From: Deferribacteraceae bacterium UBA6799
Lineage (GTDB): Bacteria; Chrysiogenota; Deferribacteres; Deferribacterales; Geovibrionaceae
Assembly: GCA_002452335.1 (NCBI GenBank)
Contig: DKFJ01000012.1
Span: 62,001-126,000 of the forward strand
Direction of reading: 5' to 3'
DNA: 64,000 nucleotides
Shown piece after piece: positions 1 through 7,356 of this stretch (the stretch's first letter is position 1; every line of letters starts with the position of its first letter). The position numbers and the translations under genes are program-made. The notes under the pieces are model-generated. The model was given only the letters and a program-made list of their open reading frames with translations, ran no database searches and was not told the DNA's origin.

Positions 1-1
1 C

Positions 2-151
2 AGCAGCGTGAATGTGGAAATAGATTTCTACGGAAAGATAGCAGAAGACCTGCCTAACGGGCTGAAAAAAGGCGATGAGCTGAAGCTGAAAGGCAGATCG
101 GTCTACAAGATGAAAGACGGCAAAATCTGTTCTCTCACTGATATATCATAA
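2..151 (+). CDS. C-terminal fragment of a SnoaL/NTF2-like protein (partial)
   Basis: The open frame runs in from the left edge and stops at 149-151, giving the last 49 residues of a protein whose start lies outside the window. The visible tail contains FYGKIAEDL and then a strand-rich ending with GRSVYKMKDGKI, which resembles the final beta-sheet of SnoaL/NTF2-like folds. That is weak evidence, so the family is a suggestion only. The gene converges on the GyrI-like gene, and both share the hairpin terminator immediately after the stop. Confidence 0.5.
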   Translation, partial: SSVNVEIDFYGKIAEDLPNGLKKGDELKLKGRSVYKMKDGKICSLTDIS

Positions 152-156
152 AAAAA

Positions 157-174
157 GGCGGGTAGTTACCCGCC
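157..174. terminator. Bidirectional rho-independent terminator
   Basis: An 8-bp perfect stem (GGCGGGTA/TACCCGCC) with a 2-base loop is flanked by A-run on the left and TTATCTTTT on the right. It lies between two convergent genes and can serve both. Confidence 0.8.
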
Positions 175-181
175 TTATCTT

Positions 182-646
182 TTAGTCCAGAGGAACGCAG
201 ATGTCTGTGATGAGCTGATCTTCCGGCGTATTGATAGGAAGATTTCTGTATATCTGAAGAGAAGGCATGCCGCTTTTTGGCTTTCTGCCGCTTTCGGGTA
301 TAAGTTTCTCGTATATTTCGGGATAGACCTCAGCGAAAGCCTTATAGCTGCCTACATGTCTGTATACGGCATAGTCGCCGCCATCTATGGTGAGAGCCTT
401 CACGGGACCAGCTTCAGCGAACCCCTCAACAGCGGTCACGCAGGCGTCATATCTCAGCTCCTGCGCATCGACCTTTCTGGGGTCGTCATAGCATATGCCG
501 ATATACATGGTGTTCTGATTGATGCAGGGCATCACGGCAGGGCTCATCAGAAGAGTCATCCATGCTGACGTTACAGCATCATAGGGACCCACATGTCTCA
601 CGGAAGCGGTTTTTACAGGCTCGAATTTTTCAATCTTTATGCTCAT
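182..646 (-). CDS. GyrI-like small-molecule-binding domain protein
   Basis: A 154-residue stand-alone GyrI-like (SBMC/Rob C-terminal type) domain. The N-terminus IEKFEPVKTASVRHVGPY has the family's usual VA..RH.GPY opening, and a second copy of the motif, YAVYRHVGSY, occurs near residue 90, as expected for the duplicated SHS2 fold. These domains bind hydrophobic drugs or cofactors, either fused to AraC-type regulators or alone; no DNA-binding domain is present here, so it is likely a soluble cytoplasmic binding protein. The start is supported by AAAGGAGG about 6 bases upstream. The ligand cannot be read from the sequence. Confidence 0.8.
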   Translation of the reverse strand: MSIKIEKFEPVKTASVRHVGPYDAVTSAWMTLLMSPAVMPCINQNTMYIGICYDDPRKVDAQELRYDACVTAVEGFAEAGPVKALTIDGGDYAVYRHVGSYKAFAEVYPEIYEKLIPESGRKPKSGMPSLQIYRNLPINTPEDQLITDICVPLD

Positions 647-745
647 TCAATCCTCCTTTTAATCAGGCATATTATAGAGAATCTATACAAAATATCCATA
701 TTATTTAATATTGACCTGAGCTGAATAATATTGTTAACATGTTAA

Positions 746-1456
746 ATGTTTTACACTTATAATCGAAACAACGACATAGCCGATTACGGCGCTGATAAAA
801 AGCTGAGGTTCGACGCAGTTCTGAAGATATTTCAGGAGGCGGCCATAGTTCACTCTGCCAGCGTTGGCTATCCCGCAGACAGCTACATGGGCTCAGGCAC
901 AATCTGGATGCTTAACCGCATCATGATAGAGCCAATAGAGTTCCCCGACTTCTGCAAAAAACTCACGGTAACCACATGGTCCAGAGGGCTGGATAAATTT
1001 AAAGGTTTCAGAAACTACGAAATCAAGGCCGACGGCGAGGTCTGTATAAAAGGCTCCAGCATCTGGCTTTACATCGACATAAAGAAGAAACGCCCAGTCA
1101 GGGTCACACCGGATATGGTGACCAACTATGACAGTGAAACTGTCTGCAACATGGGCGGCCGCATAGACACATGGGACAGAAAAGAGGCGGAAGAATATAT
1201 ATCTGAAAAGGTGATAGACCTGCGCCCGGCAGACTTCGACATCAACGGACACATGAACAACGTGCGCTACGCCGAGATAGTCAGCACTGTTTCACGCCAC
1301 ATTGATTTCACAGGACACACCATAGGGCTGTTTTACAGCCACGAGATCAAGCCTGATACAAAAGAAGTTCTCACCCGCTACGCAGAGACAGACAACAGCA
1401 AAGTATTCTCAATCTACGACAAAGACAACTTAGCCTTTTTATGTGAGATATTTTAG
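746..1456 (+). CDS. Acyl-ACP thioesterase
   Basis: A 236-residue protein of the bacterial acyl-ACP thioesterase family (FatA/FatB-like, double hotdog). The first hotdog starts with FYTYNRNNDIADYGADKKLRFDAVLKIFQEAA and has the WMLNRIMIEP strand; the second contains the conserved DFDINGHMNNVRYAE segment, whose Asp, Asn and His match catalytic-site residues of plant FatB. It releases free fatty acids from acyl-ACP in the cytoplasm. No good ribosome binding site precedes this ATG, so the start is less certain than the family. It is a monocistronic gene followed by an unusual hairpin-rich spacer. Confidence 0.85.
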   Translation: MFYTYNRNNDIADYGADKKLRFDAVLKIFQEAAIVHSASVGYPADSYMGSGTIWMLNRIMIEPIEFPDFCKKLTVTTWSRGLDKFKGFRNYEIKADGEVCIKGSSIWLYIDIKKKRPVRVTPDMVTNYDSETVCNMGGRIDTWDRKEAEEYISEKVIDLRPADFDINGHMNNVRYAEIVSTVSRHIDFTGHTIGLFYSHEIKPDTKEVLTRYAETDNSKVFSIYDKDNLAFLCEIF

Positions 1457-1480
1457 AAAGATTGTAACATCATTTCAACT

Positions 1481-1609
1481 AACCACAGGATGTGGTTCAC
1501 GAAAGAAGCAGATGGAAACTTGTTTCTGTCTGCGTACGGAGTGTAAGCGGAATTAAGGCTTTGCCTTAATGAAGCGGTATCGTAAATTTTCCAGAACAGA
1601 AAATTTACG
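1481..1609. repeat. Run of four consecutive inverted repeats (possible ncRNA or dispersed repeat)
   Basis: Four back-to-back hairpins occupy the spacer after the thioesterase: AACCACA/TGTGGTT (1481-1497); GCAGA..GAAAC/GTTTC..TCTGC (1508-1533) with a symmetric TG/TG internal loop; ATTAAGGC/GCCTTAAT (1552-1570); and an 11-bp perfect stem CGTAAATTTTC/GAAAATTTACG (1581-1609). No ORF or RBS is visible. None has a U-run, so they are not simple terminators. A structured RNA or a small mobile repeat is possible. Confidence 0.5.
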
Positions 1610-1624
1610 CAAGATAAAATTATA

Positions 1625-1646
1625 AAGGCGGTCAGATGACCGCCTT
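1625..1646. terminator. Terminator of the AAGGCGGT family
   Basis: A 10-bp perfect stem (AAGGCGGTCA/TGACCGCCTT) with a 2-base loop, followed by AATTTTTAT on the plus strand and ATAATTTTAT on the minus strand. It ends the lipoprotein gene and possibly the upstream plus-strand transcript. Confidence 0.8.
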
Positions 1647-1671
1647 AATTTTTATCACATTGTCTGAAGGA

Positions 1672-2214
1672 TTATTTCAGAAGAGATTTTACGATGGATA
1701 TGCTGTAAAGCTCATCCTTGAAAGATCCGTGCTCGTCGGGGTGCTCTTTAAACAGCCATCCGTCAAAGAACACTTCGTTGAACTTATAAACCTTGATCTT
1801 CGCAACGGGGTTTTTCTCGTCAGCGGTTCTGGTGGTTATGGTTCCGTCAGTGTCTATAACGAAATCGGGCAGATAATACTCTATCTCGATAGTGAAGGGA
1901 GTGCCTGTCACTTCGGCTTTCTGACCGATGAGAATATCAGCCTGAACTGTGGTATTCTCTTTTTTGTTTTTCACTTCTACTATCAGACTTTTATATTTAT
2001 CTGTAACAGAGGCGGGCACATTTACCTTTCTCTCTTTTTTCACATTGGCGTGGGGGTCTTCCTGAGCGTCGTCTGTGCTCATTCCTTCGTGGGGGTTAAC
2101 TGGAGCTTCTTTCTGAACGGCAGGCGCCTGAGCTTCCTGTTTTTCATCAACTACACCCTGTGAGCAAGAAAACAAAAACATAGAAACGATAAGAGCGCTT
2201 ATTATTTTTTTCAT
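1672..2214 (-). CDS. Predicted lipoprotein, DUF2155-like
   Basis: A 180-residue exported protein. A lipoprotein signal is clear: MKKIISALIVSMFLFSC, with the lipobox LFSC and Cys17 as the lipidated residue. It is followed by a Gln/Glu/Ala/Pro-rich linker (residues ~20-60) and a beta-rich domain ending FNEVFFDGWLFKEHPDEHGSF. The FxGW-F-x-hydrophilic ending resembles DUF2155, a family of unknown function found in envelope proteins; this match is from memory of the pattern and moderate. RBS: GGACAAT region upstream of the ATG. It is single, lying next to the two tRNA-Ser genes. Confidence 0.7.
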   Translation of the reverse strand: MKKIISALIVSMFLFSCSQGVVDEKQEAQAPAVQKEAPVNPHEGMSTDDAQEDPHANVKKERKVNVPASVTDKYKSLIVEVKNKKENTTVQADILIGQKAEVTGTPFTIEIEYYLPDFVIDTDGTITTRTADEKNPVAKIKVYKFNEVFFDGWLFKEHPDEHGSFKDELYSISIVKSLLK

Positions 2215-2242
2215 ATTGTCCTCTGGAAATTAACAGAACATA

Positions 2243-2334
2243 CGGAGTGGGAGGGATTCGAACCCTCGATACGGTTTAATGCCGTATACTCGCTTAGCAG
2301 GCGAGCGCCTTCGGCCTAGCTCGGCCACCACTCC
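2243..2334 (-). tRNA. tRNA-Ser(GCU)
   Basis: The minus strand folds into a class II tRNA: 7-bp acceptor GGAGTGG/CCACTCC, anticodon stem CTCGC/GCGAG enclosing loop CTGCTAA (anticodon GCU), a long variable arm with ACGG/CCGT pairing, and GGTTCGAATCC-type T arm. The discriminator base is G, as expected for serine. CCA is not encoded. Confidence 0.93.
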
Positions 2335-2351
2335 TAAACAAACTAAAAAAA

Positions 2352-2440
2352 CGGAGGAGGTAGGATTCGAACCCACGGAACGATCGCTCGTTCAACGGTT
2401 TTCAAGACCGCCTCCTTAAGCCAGACTCGGACACTCCTCC
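2352..2440 (-). tRNA. tRNA-Ser(UGA)
   Basis: A class II tRNA on the minus strand: acceptor GGAGGAG/CTCCTCC, anticodon loop CTTGAAA (anticodon UGA), a long variable arm with GAACGA/TCGTTC pairing, and a canonical T arm (GGGTTCGAATCC). The discriminator is G and CCA is not encoded. It lies 17 bp from the other serine tRNA, so the two are probably cotranscribed. Confidence 0.93.
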
Positions 2441-2518
2441 GTATAAGCAGGGAATAGTTATATGATATTCTATTTGATTTTTCAAGCAGTAATTTTAAAA
2501 AAACCTGATTTTTTTGAA

Positions 2519-2881
2519 TCAGTCAGCAACTTCCATGGGGTGTTTTTTGATCTCTCTGATCTCTTTCAGTATCTTCCACCTGTTTTCTTCTTTAACCATT
2601 GATGTTTTTGAATAATATGTCAGCAGCATGCCTTCGTCATGGATATATTCGATATATTTGACCTCCGCCAGATTAGACTTAACGTTTTCGTCTATAATCT
2701 TCAGACCGGCGTGCATGCTGTTCTTCACCTGACGGGTGAAATGCTCGTCAAAACTGTCCTCGGTGAACAGTCTGCACATGTCGCTTCTTTCGGCATAGAG
2801 GCTGAAAACGCCTCTTCCGTCACCCATACTGTAGCATTCAGCCCTGAACTGTATGACCTCAGAAGGTGTCAGATTCTCCAT
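2519..2881 (-). CDS. Small NTF2-like (YchJ middle-domain-like) protein
   Basis: A 120-residue protein with the helix-then-curved-sheet pattern of NTF2-like domains: an N-terminal helix ending in GDGRGVFSLYAERSDM, a central strand AEVKYIEYIHDEGMLLTYYSKTSMV and a closing KEENRWKILKEI, which looks like the 'dGrWrl' end of YchJ/SnoaL-type folds. No catalytic residues can be named. Its start lies 23 bases inside the 3' end of hflX, so translation is probably coupled to that gene; it is the last gene of the yedF-to-hflX run. Function unknown. Confidence 0.65.
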   Translation of the reverse strand: MENLTPSEVIQFRAECYSMGDGRGVFSLYAERSDMCRLFTEDSFDEHFTRQVKNSMHAGLKIIDENVKSNLAEVKYIEYIHDEGMLLTYYSKTSMVKEENRWKILKEIREIKKHPMEVAD

Positions 2882-4616
2882 TGAATTCCCTCAATCCAAA
2901 ATAAGTTTCGATATCAATTAAAACCTCTTTTCCTCCGGAAAAGAGAGACAGCCTGATAAGCTCCAGCAGTTCCCTGAATGTGGTTCTGTCCAGAGCGCTT
3001 ACCATGCACACTTTATTATACCGCTCTATCAAATTTTCAACATCAAAAATTCTGGAATATTTTTCAGGATCCGACCCCTCCGGCACATGGCGTGTCAGCA
3101 GATAATCCATCTCGAACTGTTCCAGAGCGTCTATTTTATTTATCACCAGTATCTTGTCTTTATCAGCCAGATCCAGCTCAGACAGAATCAGCTCCACAGA
3201 ACGGGCGCGGGCGTTGAACCCCTCGGATGCCACATCCAGAACATGCAGAAGCAGATCGGCCTCCGCCAGCTCTTCCAGAGTCGATTTGAAAGCGCCTTTC
3301 AGATTTTCCGGCAGGTCACGGATGAACCCGACGGTATCAGTGATGATGACATCCTTCTCCTCCGGAAACCGTATCCGCTTAGAGCTGGTATCCAGCGTGG
3401 CGAACATCAGATCGTCAGCATATACGCCGCTCTGGGTCAGGTTGTTCAGCAGGGTCGATTTTCCGGCGTTGGTATATCCTATTATAGATACCACGGGCAG
3501 CTCGTTTCTGTTTCTTTTTGCCCTCATGGTCTCACGGTTTCTCTCTATCTTCTTCAGCTTGTCGGACAGAAAAGATATACGCTCGTTCACACGCCTCTTG
3601 TCTATCTCCAGCTTGGTGTTTCCGGGACCTCTGCCCCCTATCCCTCCGGTGAGTCTGGACAGGGCGTCGTCCTTCTGTGTGAGTCTGGGGAGCAGATATT
3701 TCATCTGCGCCAGCTCCACTCTGATCTTACCGTCGTTTGTCTTCGCCCTTTTGGCGAAAATATCCAGAATGAGCTGTGGTCTGTCGATGATCTTAAGATC
3801 GGTGAACTCAGATATAGACTTAGCCTGCGCAGGTGTCAGCGGGTTGTCAAAAACCAGATAATCCGCTCCGTTCTGCATGGCCTTTATGACTATATCTTTC
3901 AGCTTTCCGGGACCGACGACATATTTCGGATGTATCTGATCCTTCACCTGAACCACCACTCCGGCGACATACATTCCGGCGCTTCTGGCCAGCTCTTTCA
4001 GCTCCGCCATATTGCCGTCTCCGTGACTCTTCATTTTATAGCAGCCCACAAGCAGAGCTGGTGTTTTGTCCGCCACCTTGTGCAGTTTTTTTGTCTTGGA
4101 AGATATCTCGTTATCCAGCTCCTCTATGAAGTGCTGGTAGTCAGTCTTCTGCCTGTATACGTCCGTATCCGGCATATAGTGATACATCTCCGGCGAGTCA
4201 GGCGGCAGCAGGTGCGCCGTCTTCATTCCGGCGGGGTTGCCGGCATTGTCGAAAAACAGAGCGGTAACGCTGTCCAGACGCAGAAGCGCAAGGTCGGTCA
4301 GGTCGTCATCGTTCAGATTCTCTCTGTAAAGGTGCGTGTGCAGGAGACGTATGCCCCTGAGTGTTCCCGGCACCAGCCGGAATCTGCTGAGTGAAGGTAT
4401 GAAGATGCCGTTGGTGTTGCCCACTATGACAAACTCCACCGTGCCCTTTCTGTCTGCCAATACCCCCACCTGCCTGTTTATCTCCATAGATATAGAGCAC
4501 ATGGCCTTCGCCAGTTCGGGGTTTATTATTTCTGTTATTCCGGCTTTTCTGCCGTATAGGTTTTCCAGTCGCTTGATCTGCTGGGGTTTCAGTCCAGTGG
4601 TATTGCCGTGTAGTAT
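2859..4616 (-). CDS. hflX: Ribosome-associated GTPase HflX (apparent AUA start)
   Basis: HflX is a TRAFAC GTPase that splits stalled or heat-damaged 70S ribosomes. The G-domain is complete: G1 GYTNAGKS, G3 DTVGF, G4 NKID, G5 SALD, preceded by the Gly-rich GGIGGRGPG stretch and the charged helical linker. The reading frame continues well upstream of the first ATG (4500-4502): the translated extension contains HGNTTGLKP and RLENLYGRK, which are conserved N-terminal motifs of long (~550 residue) HflX proteins, and directly joins MCSISMEINRQ. No ATG, GTG or TTG exists in this extension. An AUA codon at 4614-4616 sits 7 bases after a GGAG Shine-Dalgarno and 16 bases after the hypD stop, so AUA initiation is the best reading. 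The total would be about 585 residues. Confidence 0.9.
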   Translation of the reverse strand: MLHGNTTGLKPQQIKRLENLYGRKAGITEIINPELAKAMCSISMEINRQVGVLADRKGTVEFVIVGNTNGIFIPSLSRFRLVPGTLRGIRLLHTHLYRENLNDDDLTDLALLRLDSVTALFFDNAGNPAGMKTAHLLPPDSPEMYHYMPDTDVYRQKTDYQHFIEELDNEISSKTKKLHKVADKTPALLVGCYKMKSHGDGNMAELKELARSAGMYVAGVVVQVKDQIHPKYVVGPGKLKDIVIKAMQNGADYLVFDNPLTPAQAKSISEFTDLKIIDRPQLILDIFAKRAKTNDGKIRVELAQMKYLLPRLTQKDDALSRLTGGIGGRGPGNTKLEIDKRRVNERISFLSDKLKKIERNRETMRAKRNRNELPVVSIIGYTNAGKSTLLNNLTQSGVYADDLMFATLDTSSKRIRFPEEKDVIITDTVGFIRDLPENLKGAFKSTLEELAEADLLLHVLDVASEGFNARARSVELILSELDLADKDKILVINKIDALEQFEMDYLLTRHVPEGSDPEKYSRIFDVENLIERYNKVCMVSALDRTTFRELLELIRLSLFSGGKEVLIDIETYFGLREFNGESDTF

Positions 4617-4632
4617 TTTATTTCTCCGAGAA

Positions 4633-5712
4633 TCATATTCCGTACTTGTATGTTGCCGCGCAGGAGCCTTCTGATGAGACCATGCAGGGTCCCACAGGGT
4701 TGACAGGCGTGCATGTGCTGCCGAACAGAGGGCAGGCGTCAGGGCGTATGTACCCTTTCAGCACGTCGCCGCATCTGCATCCGGGCATTTCGTCGTCGCC
4801 CTCCAGACTCACGCTGAATCTGTCGAAAGCGTCAAACTCTTTATATTCAGGTCTGAATCCCAGACCGCTGTTCTCTATGTATCCTATTCCACGCCAGTTA
4901 CAGCCCTTCTTCTCATATACCGTATCGAGTATCTGTCTCGCCTTCGGGTTGCCGTCTTCTGTCACCACCCGCCCGTACATGTTCTTTATGCTGTACTGTC
5001 CGCTGTTCACCTGTCTGATCATCTCCAGAACAGATGCCAGAACGTCCACAGGCTCGAACCCTGTTATGACCGCCGCCATATTATTATCAACCATAGGCTG
5101 ATAGAGAGCAGTTCCGGTTATCACTGTGACGTGTCCAGGGCAGACGAACCCGTTTATGTTAAGGTTTTTATCTTCTATCAGAAGATTCAGAACCTCCGGC
5201 ATTGTCTTGTTATAAGGTGTTATGGAAAGGTTCTTTATCCCCTGCGCTTTAGCTGTCAGCGCCAGAGACGCCACAGCGGGCGCTGTGGTCTCGAACCCGA
5301 TGCCGATGAACACAGTCTCTTTTCCTGTGTCTTCAGCTATCCTGATGCTGTCCAGAGGCGAGAAAACCACCCTCACATCCGCTCCGGCGCTCTTTAGCTG
5401 GATCAGGTTTTCGCCCTGTTTTCCGGGGACTTTCATCATGTCGCCGAACGTTGTTATCACGGCGCCCTTCTCAGCCAGACGAAAAATGCCGTCTATCTCG
5501 CTCTGGGGCGTTACGCACACCGGACACCCTGGACCGGATATCAGCGCCACGTTTTCCGGAAGCAGGCTTCTGATGCCCAGTCTGGCTATAGCCATAGTGT
5601 GGCTTCCGCATACTTCCATGAAGCGGTAGCTGTCTTTCACCGCCTCTTTATGTATCTGTTTTATGAGTGTCTTGCAGATATCTTTATCACGGAACCCCTC
5701 AATCAAGTTCAT
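4633..5712 (-). CDS. hypD: Hydrogenase maturation factor HypD
   Basis: HypD is the iron-sulfur scaffold that, with HypC, assembles the Fe(CN)2CO unit of [NiFe] hydrogenases in the cytoplasm. The 359-residue protein shows the family motifs in order: FMEVCGSHTMAI (~33-44), SGPGCPVCVTP (~59-69), TTFGDMMKVPG, GIGFETTAPA, FVCPGHV, and the C-terminal Cys set CRCGDVLKG...CPLFGSTCTP...GPCMVSSEGSCAA that holds the [4Fe-4S] cluster. It overlaps hypC by 14 bases. Its client is presumably the hydrogenase at 12-14.5 kb; hypA, B, E and F are not in this window. Confidence 0.97.
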   Translation of the reverse strand: MNLIEGFRDKDICKTLIKQIHKEAVKDSYRFMEVCGSHTMAIARLGIRSLLPENVALISGPGCPVCVTPQSEIDGIFRLAEKGAVITTFGDMMKVPGKQGENLIQLKSAGADVRVVFSPLDSIRIAEDTGKETVFIGIGFETTAPAVASLALTAKAQGIKNLSITPYNKTMPEVLNLLIEDKNLNINGFVCPGHVTVITGTALYQPMVDNNMAAVITGFEPVDVLASVLEMIRQVNSGQYSIKNMYGRVVTEDGNPKARQILDTVYEKKGCNWRGIGYIENSGLGFRPEYKEFDAFDRFSVSLEGDDEMPGCRCGDVLKGYIRPDACPLFGSTCTPVNPVGPCMVSSEGSCAATYKYGI

Positions 5713-5923
5713 CAGCCAGTTCCCTCAGCACCTGCAACGTTTTTTCGGCCTCTTCCTCATCCATCTTGGCTATGGCCATTCCGGCGTGAACCATCACCCA
5801 GTCGCCCACAACCACCTCGTCCGGCAGCATCATTGTGGAGACATCCCGTTTTGTACCGCCTATGTCCACTATCGCTCCGAATTCATCCAGCTCGATTATC
5901 TTTCCGGGAAATCCTAAACACAT
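5699..5923 (-). CDS. hypC: Hydrogenase maturation chaperone HypC
   Basis: A 74-residue HypC/HupF chaperone. The N-terminus MCLGFPGKI carries the essential Cys2, which binds iron and the hydrogenase large subunit precursor; the rest is the OB-like VGDWVMVHAGMAIAKMDEEEA segment typical of the family. It passes the Fe(CN)2CO moiety from HypD to the large subunit. The gene is followed by hypD with a 14-base overlap, and GGGGGAGA precedes the ATG. Confidence 0.96.
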   Translation of the reverse strand: MCLGFPGKIIELDEFGAIVDIGGTKRDVSTMMLPDEVVVGDWVMVHAGMAIAKMDEEEAEKTLQVLRELADELD

Positions 5924-5933
5924 TCTCTCCCCC

Positions 5934-6611
5934 TTAAATTATCCGGTAATCTTCTGTATCTCTGTTTCTGACCTGTGTGACGGCGTATAAAAGTCCTGCG
6001 ATGAAACCGCCGATATGCGCCCACCATGCCACGCCGCCGTGCCCCGCTCCGGCTCCGTTGAGAAACTGCATAAAAAACCACAACAGCAGGAAAAACACAG
6101 CGGGAATATCAATGATGGTGATGAAAATAATGATTATCACCAGCGTCTTAACCCTTGCCTTAGGATAAAAGACCATATATGCGCCCATTACTCCCGCCAC
6201 AGCTCCGCTGGCGCCTATCATTGGTACTATCGAATCGGGAAACAGCAGCACCTGTGAAAAGGCGGCGGCAAGCCCGAAGAGTATATACATTATAAAATAT
6301 TTTCCATGTCCCAGCCTGTCCTCTACGTTGTCTCCGAAGATATACAGGAAATACATGTTGCCTATGATATGCATGAACCCGCCGTGCATGAACATGGATG
6401 TAAAGAACGGTACCACTCTGTCAGAAAATGTCAGAAGACCGCTCTCCACGAACACACGCTTGGGGATCAGCCCCAGCTGAAAGATCAGATTGTTCTCCGT
6501 CTGTTCAGGCATATACAGCATACGCGCAAAAATAAAGATATTCAGCAGGATTATCGCCCAGTTAACATAAGGAAATCTGGACGAAGGTATTGAGTCTTTT
6601 AAAGGGAACAA
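5934..6611 (-). CDS. Rhomboid-family intramembrane serine protease
   Basis: A 225-residue six-transmembrane rhomboid (GlpG/PF01694). The catalytic dyad is visible: Ser in GASGAVAGVMGAY (helix 4) and His in AHIGGFIAGLLYA (helix 6). The first loop has the conserved HGGFMHIIGNMYFLYIFGDNVED, which contains the usual HxxxN segment. It cleaves substrate membrane helices within the inner membrane. It ends 10 bp upstream of hypC and begins 55 bp after yedF, so it probably belongs to the same transcript; no specific link to hydrogenase maturation is known. Confidence 0.93.
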   Translation of the reverse strand: MFPLKDSIPSSRFPYVNWAIILLNIFIFARMLYMPEQTENNLIFQLGLIPKRVFVESGLLTFSDRVVPFFTSMFMHGGFMHIIGNMYFLYIFGDNVEDRLGHGKYFIMYILFGLAAAFSQVLLFPDSIVPMIGASGAVAGVMGAYMVFYPKARVKTLVIIIIFITIIDIPAVFFLLLWFFMQFLNGAGAGHGGVAWWAHIGGFIAGLLYAVTQVRNRDTEDYRII

Positions 6612-6666
6612 TTTTCACCCTCGTTTTTACATAAATATAGCTGTTTATATTCCGGTTTCAATATAT

Positions 6667-7245
6667 TTATAGTCTCACTACCTTATCAGCGGCGAACAGT
6701 CTGGATGCAACAGTGTGAGCGTCTGTAACTTTTCCTGTTTTCAGATCGTCCACCAGGTTGAAATAGTTCAGGCACGCTCCGCACGCCAGAACCTCAACCC
6801 CCATATCCACCAGTTCTTTTATCATGGATACTGTCTCTTCGTTCACAGTGACAAAACGCACGCTGTTGTTCACCAGAATCAGTGTTTTCAGCAGAGGAGT
6901 CACATTCTTCAGGTTGCCGATGAAGCCTTTCATAAGAGCTTTGCCCAGCTCCGGTTCCTCGCTGCCAACACACTCTCCGGAGATGAATACTACGATATTC
7001 GCCTCACTGCCTGCGGCTTTTTCCACCACATCACAGGAGTATCCCTTGGCGGCGTCAATTTTGAACACGCCGTCATTCTCGGTCACCGTTACTGTGCAGC
7101 CGTTTGATTCGCAGAAGTTCTTAACATTTATGCTGGAGCCTTTGTTATCCACCAGAATGGTAACAACTCCTTCTTTTATCTTATCAAGCTCGGCTTTCAT
7201 CATCAGAACAGGCTGAGGACAGGCTATACCTCTGGCATCGATCAT
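6667..7245 (-). CDS. yedF: Sulfurtransferase-like selenium metabolism protein YedF
   Basis: A 192-residue two-domain protein. Residues 1-70 are a TusA/SirA-like domain beginning MIDARGIACPQPVLMMK with the CPxP motif that carries the reactive Cys; residues ~85-192 are a DsrE-like domain with GVEVLACGACLNYF. This architecture is the YedF family, found in organisms that use selenium, often beside selD or selA. It is a proposed carrier of reactive selenium or sulfur in the cytoplasm; the exact reaction is not established. None of selA, selB or selD is in this window. Confidence 0.9.
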   Translation of the reverse strand: MIDARGIACPQPVLMMKAELDKIKEGVVTILVDNKGSSINVKNFCESNGCTVTVTENDGVFKIDAAKGYSCDVVEKAAGSEANIVVFISGECVGSEEPELGKALMKGFIGNLKNVTPLLKTLILVNNSVRFVTVNEETVSMIKELVDMGVEVLACGACLNYFNLVDDLKTGKVTDAHTVASRLFAADKVVRL

Positions 7246-7306
7246 ATTACCCTCCGAAAAAACAATAATAATAAGTTTTAGTACAACAAAACCGGTATGA
7301 CAACAA

Positions 7307-7332
7307 AAAAGGCGGTCATATGACCGCCTTTT
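7307..7332. terminator. Perfect-palindrome terminator after the 11-heme cytochrome gene
   Basis: A fully symmetric stem (AAAAGGCGGTCAT and its complement), with T-run on the minus strand. It lies between the cytochrome stop and yedF and ends the minus-strand cytochrome transcript. Its core is nearly identical to the hairpin at 1625-1646. Confidence 0.85.
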
Positions 7333-7356
7333 GATTATTCAGCTTAAGAGAAACGA

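Noticed and set aside
3087..4394. 435-residue plus-strand open frame opposite hflX
   Set aside because: Its translation has no recognisable motif, is rich in Gln and His as expected for an antisense frame, and lies entirely over a well-supported GTPase gene.
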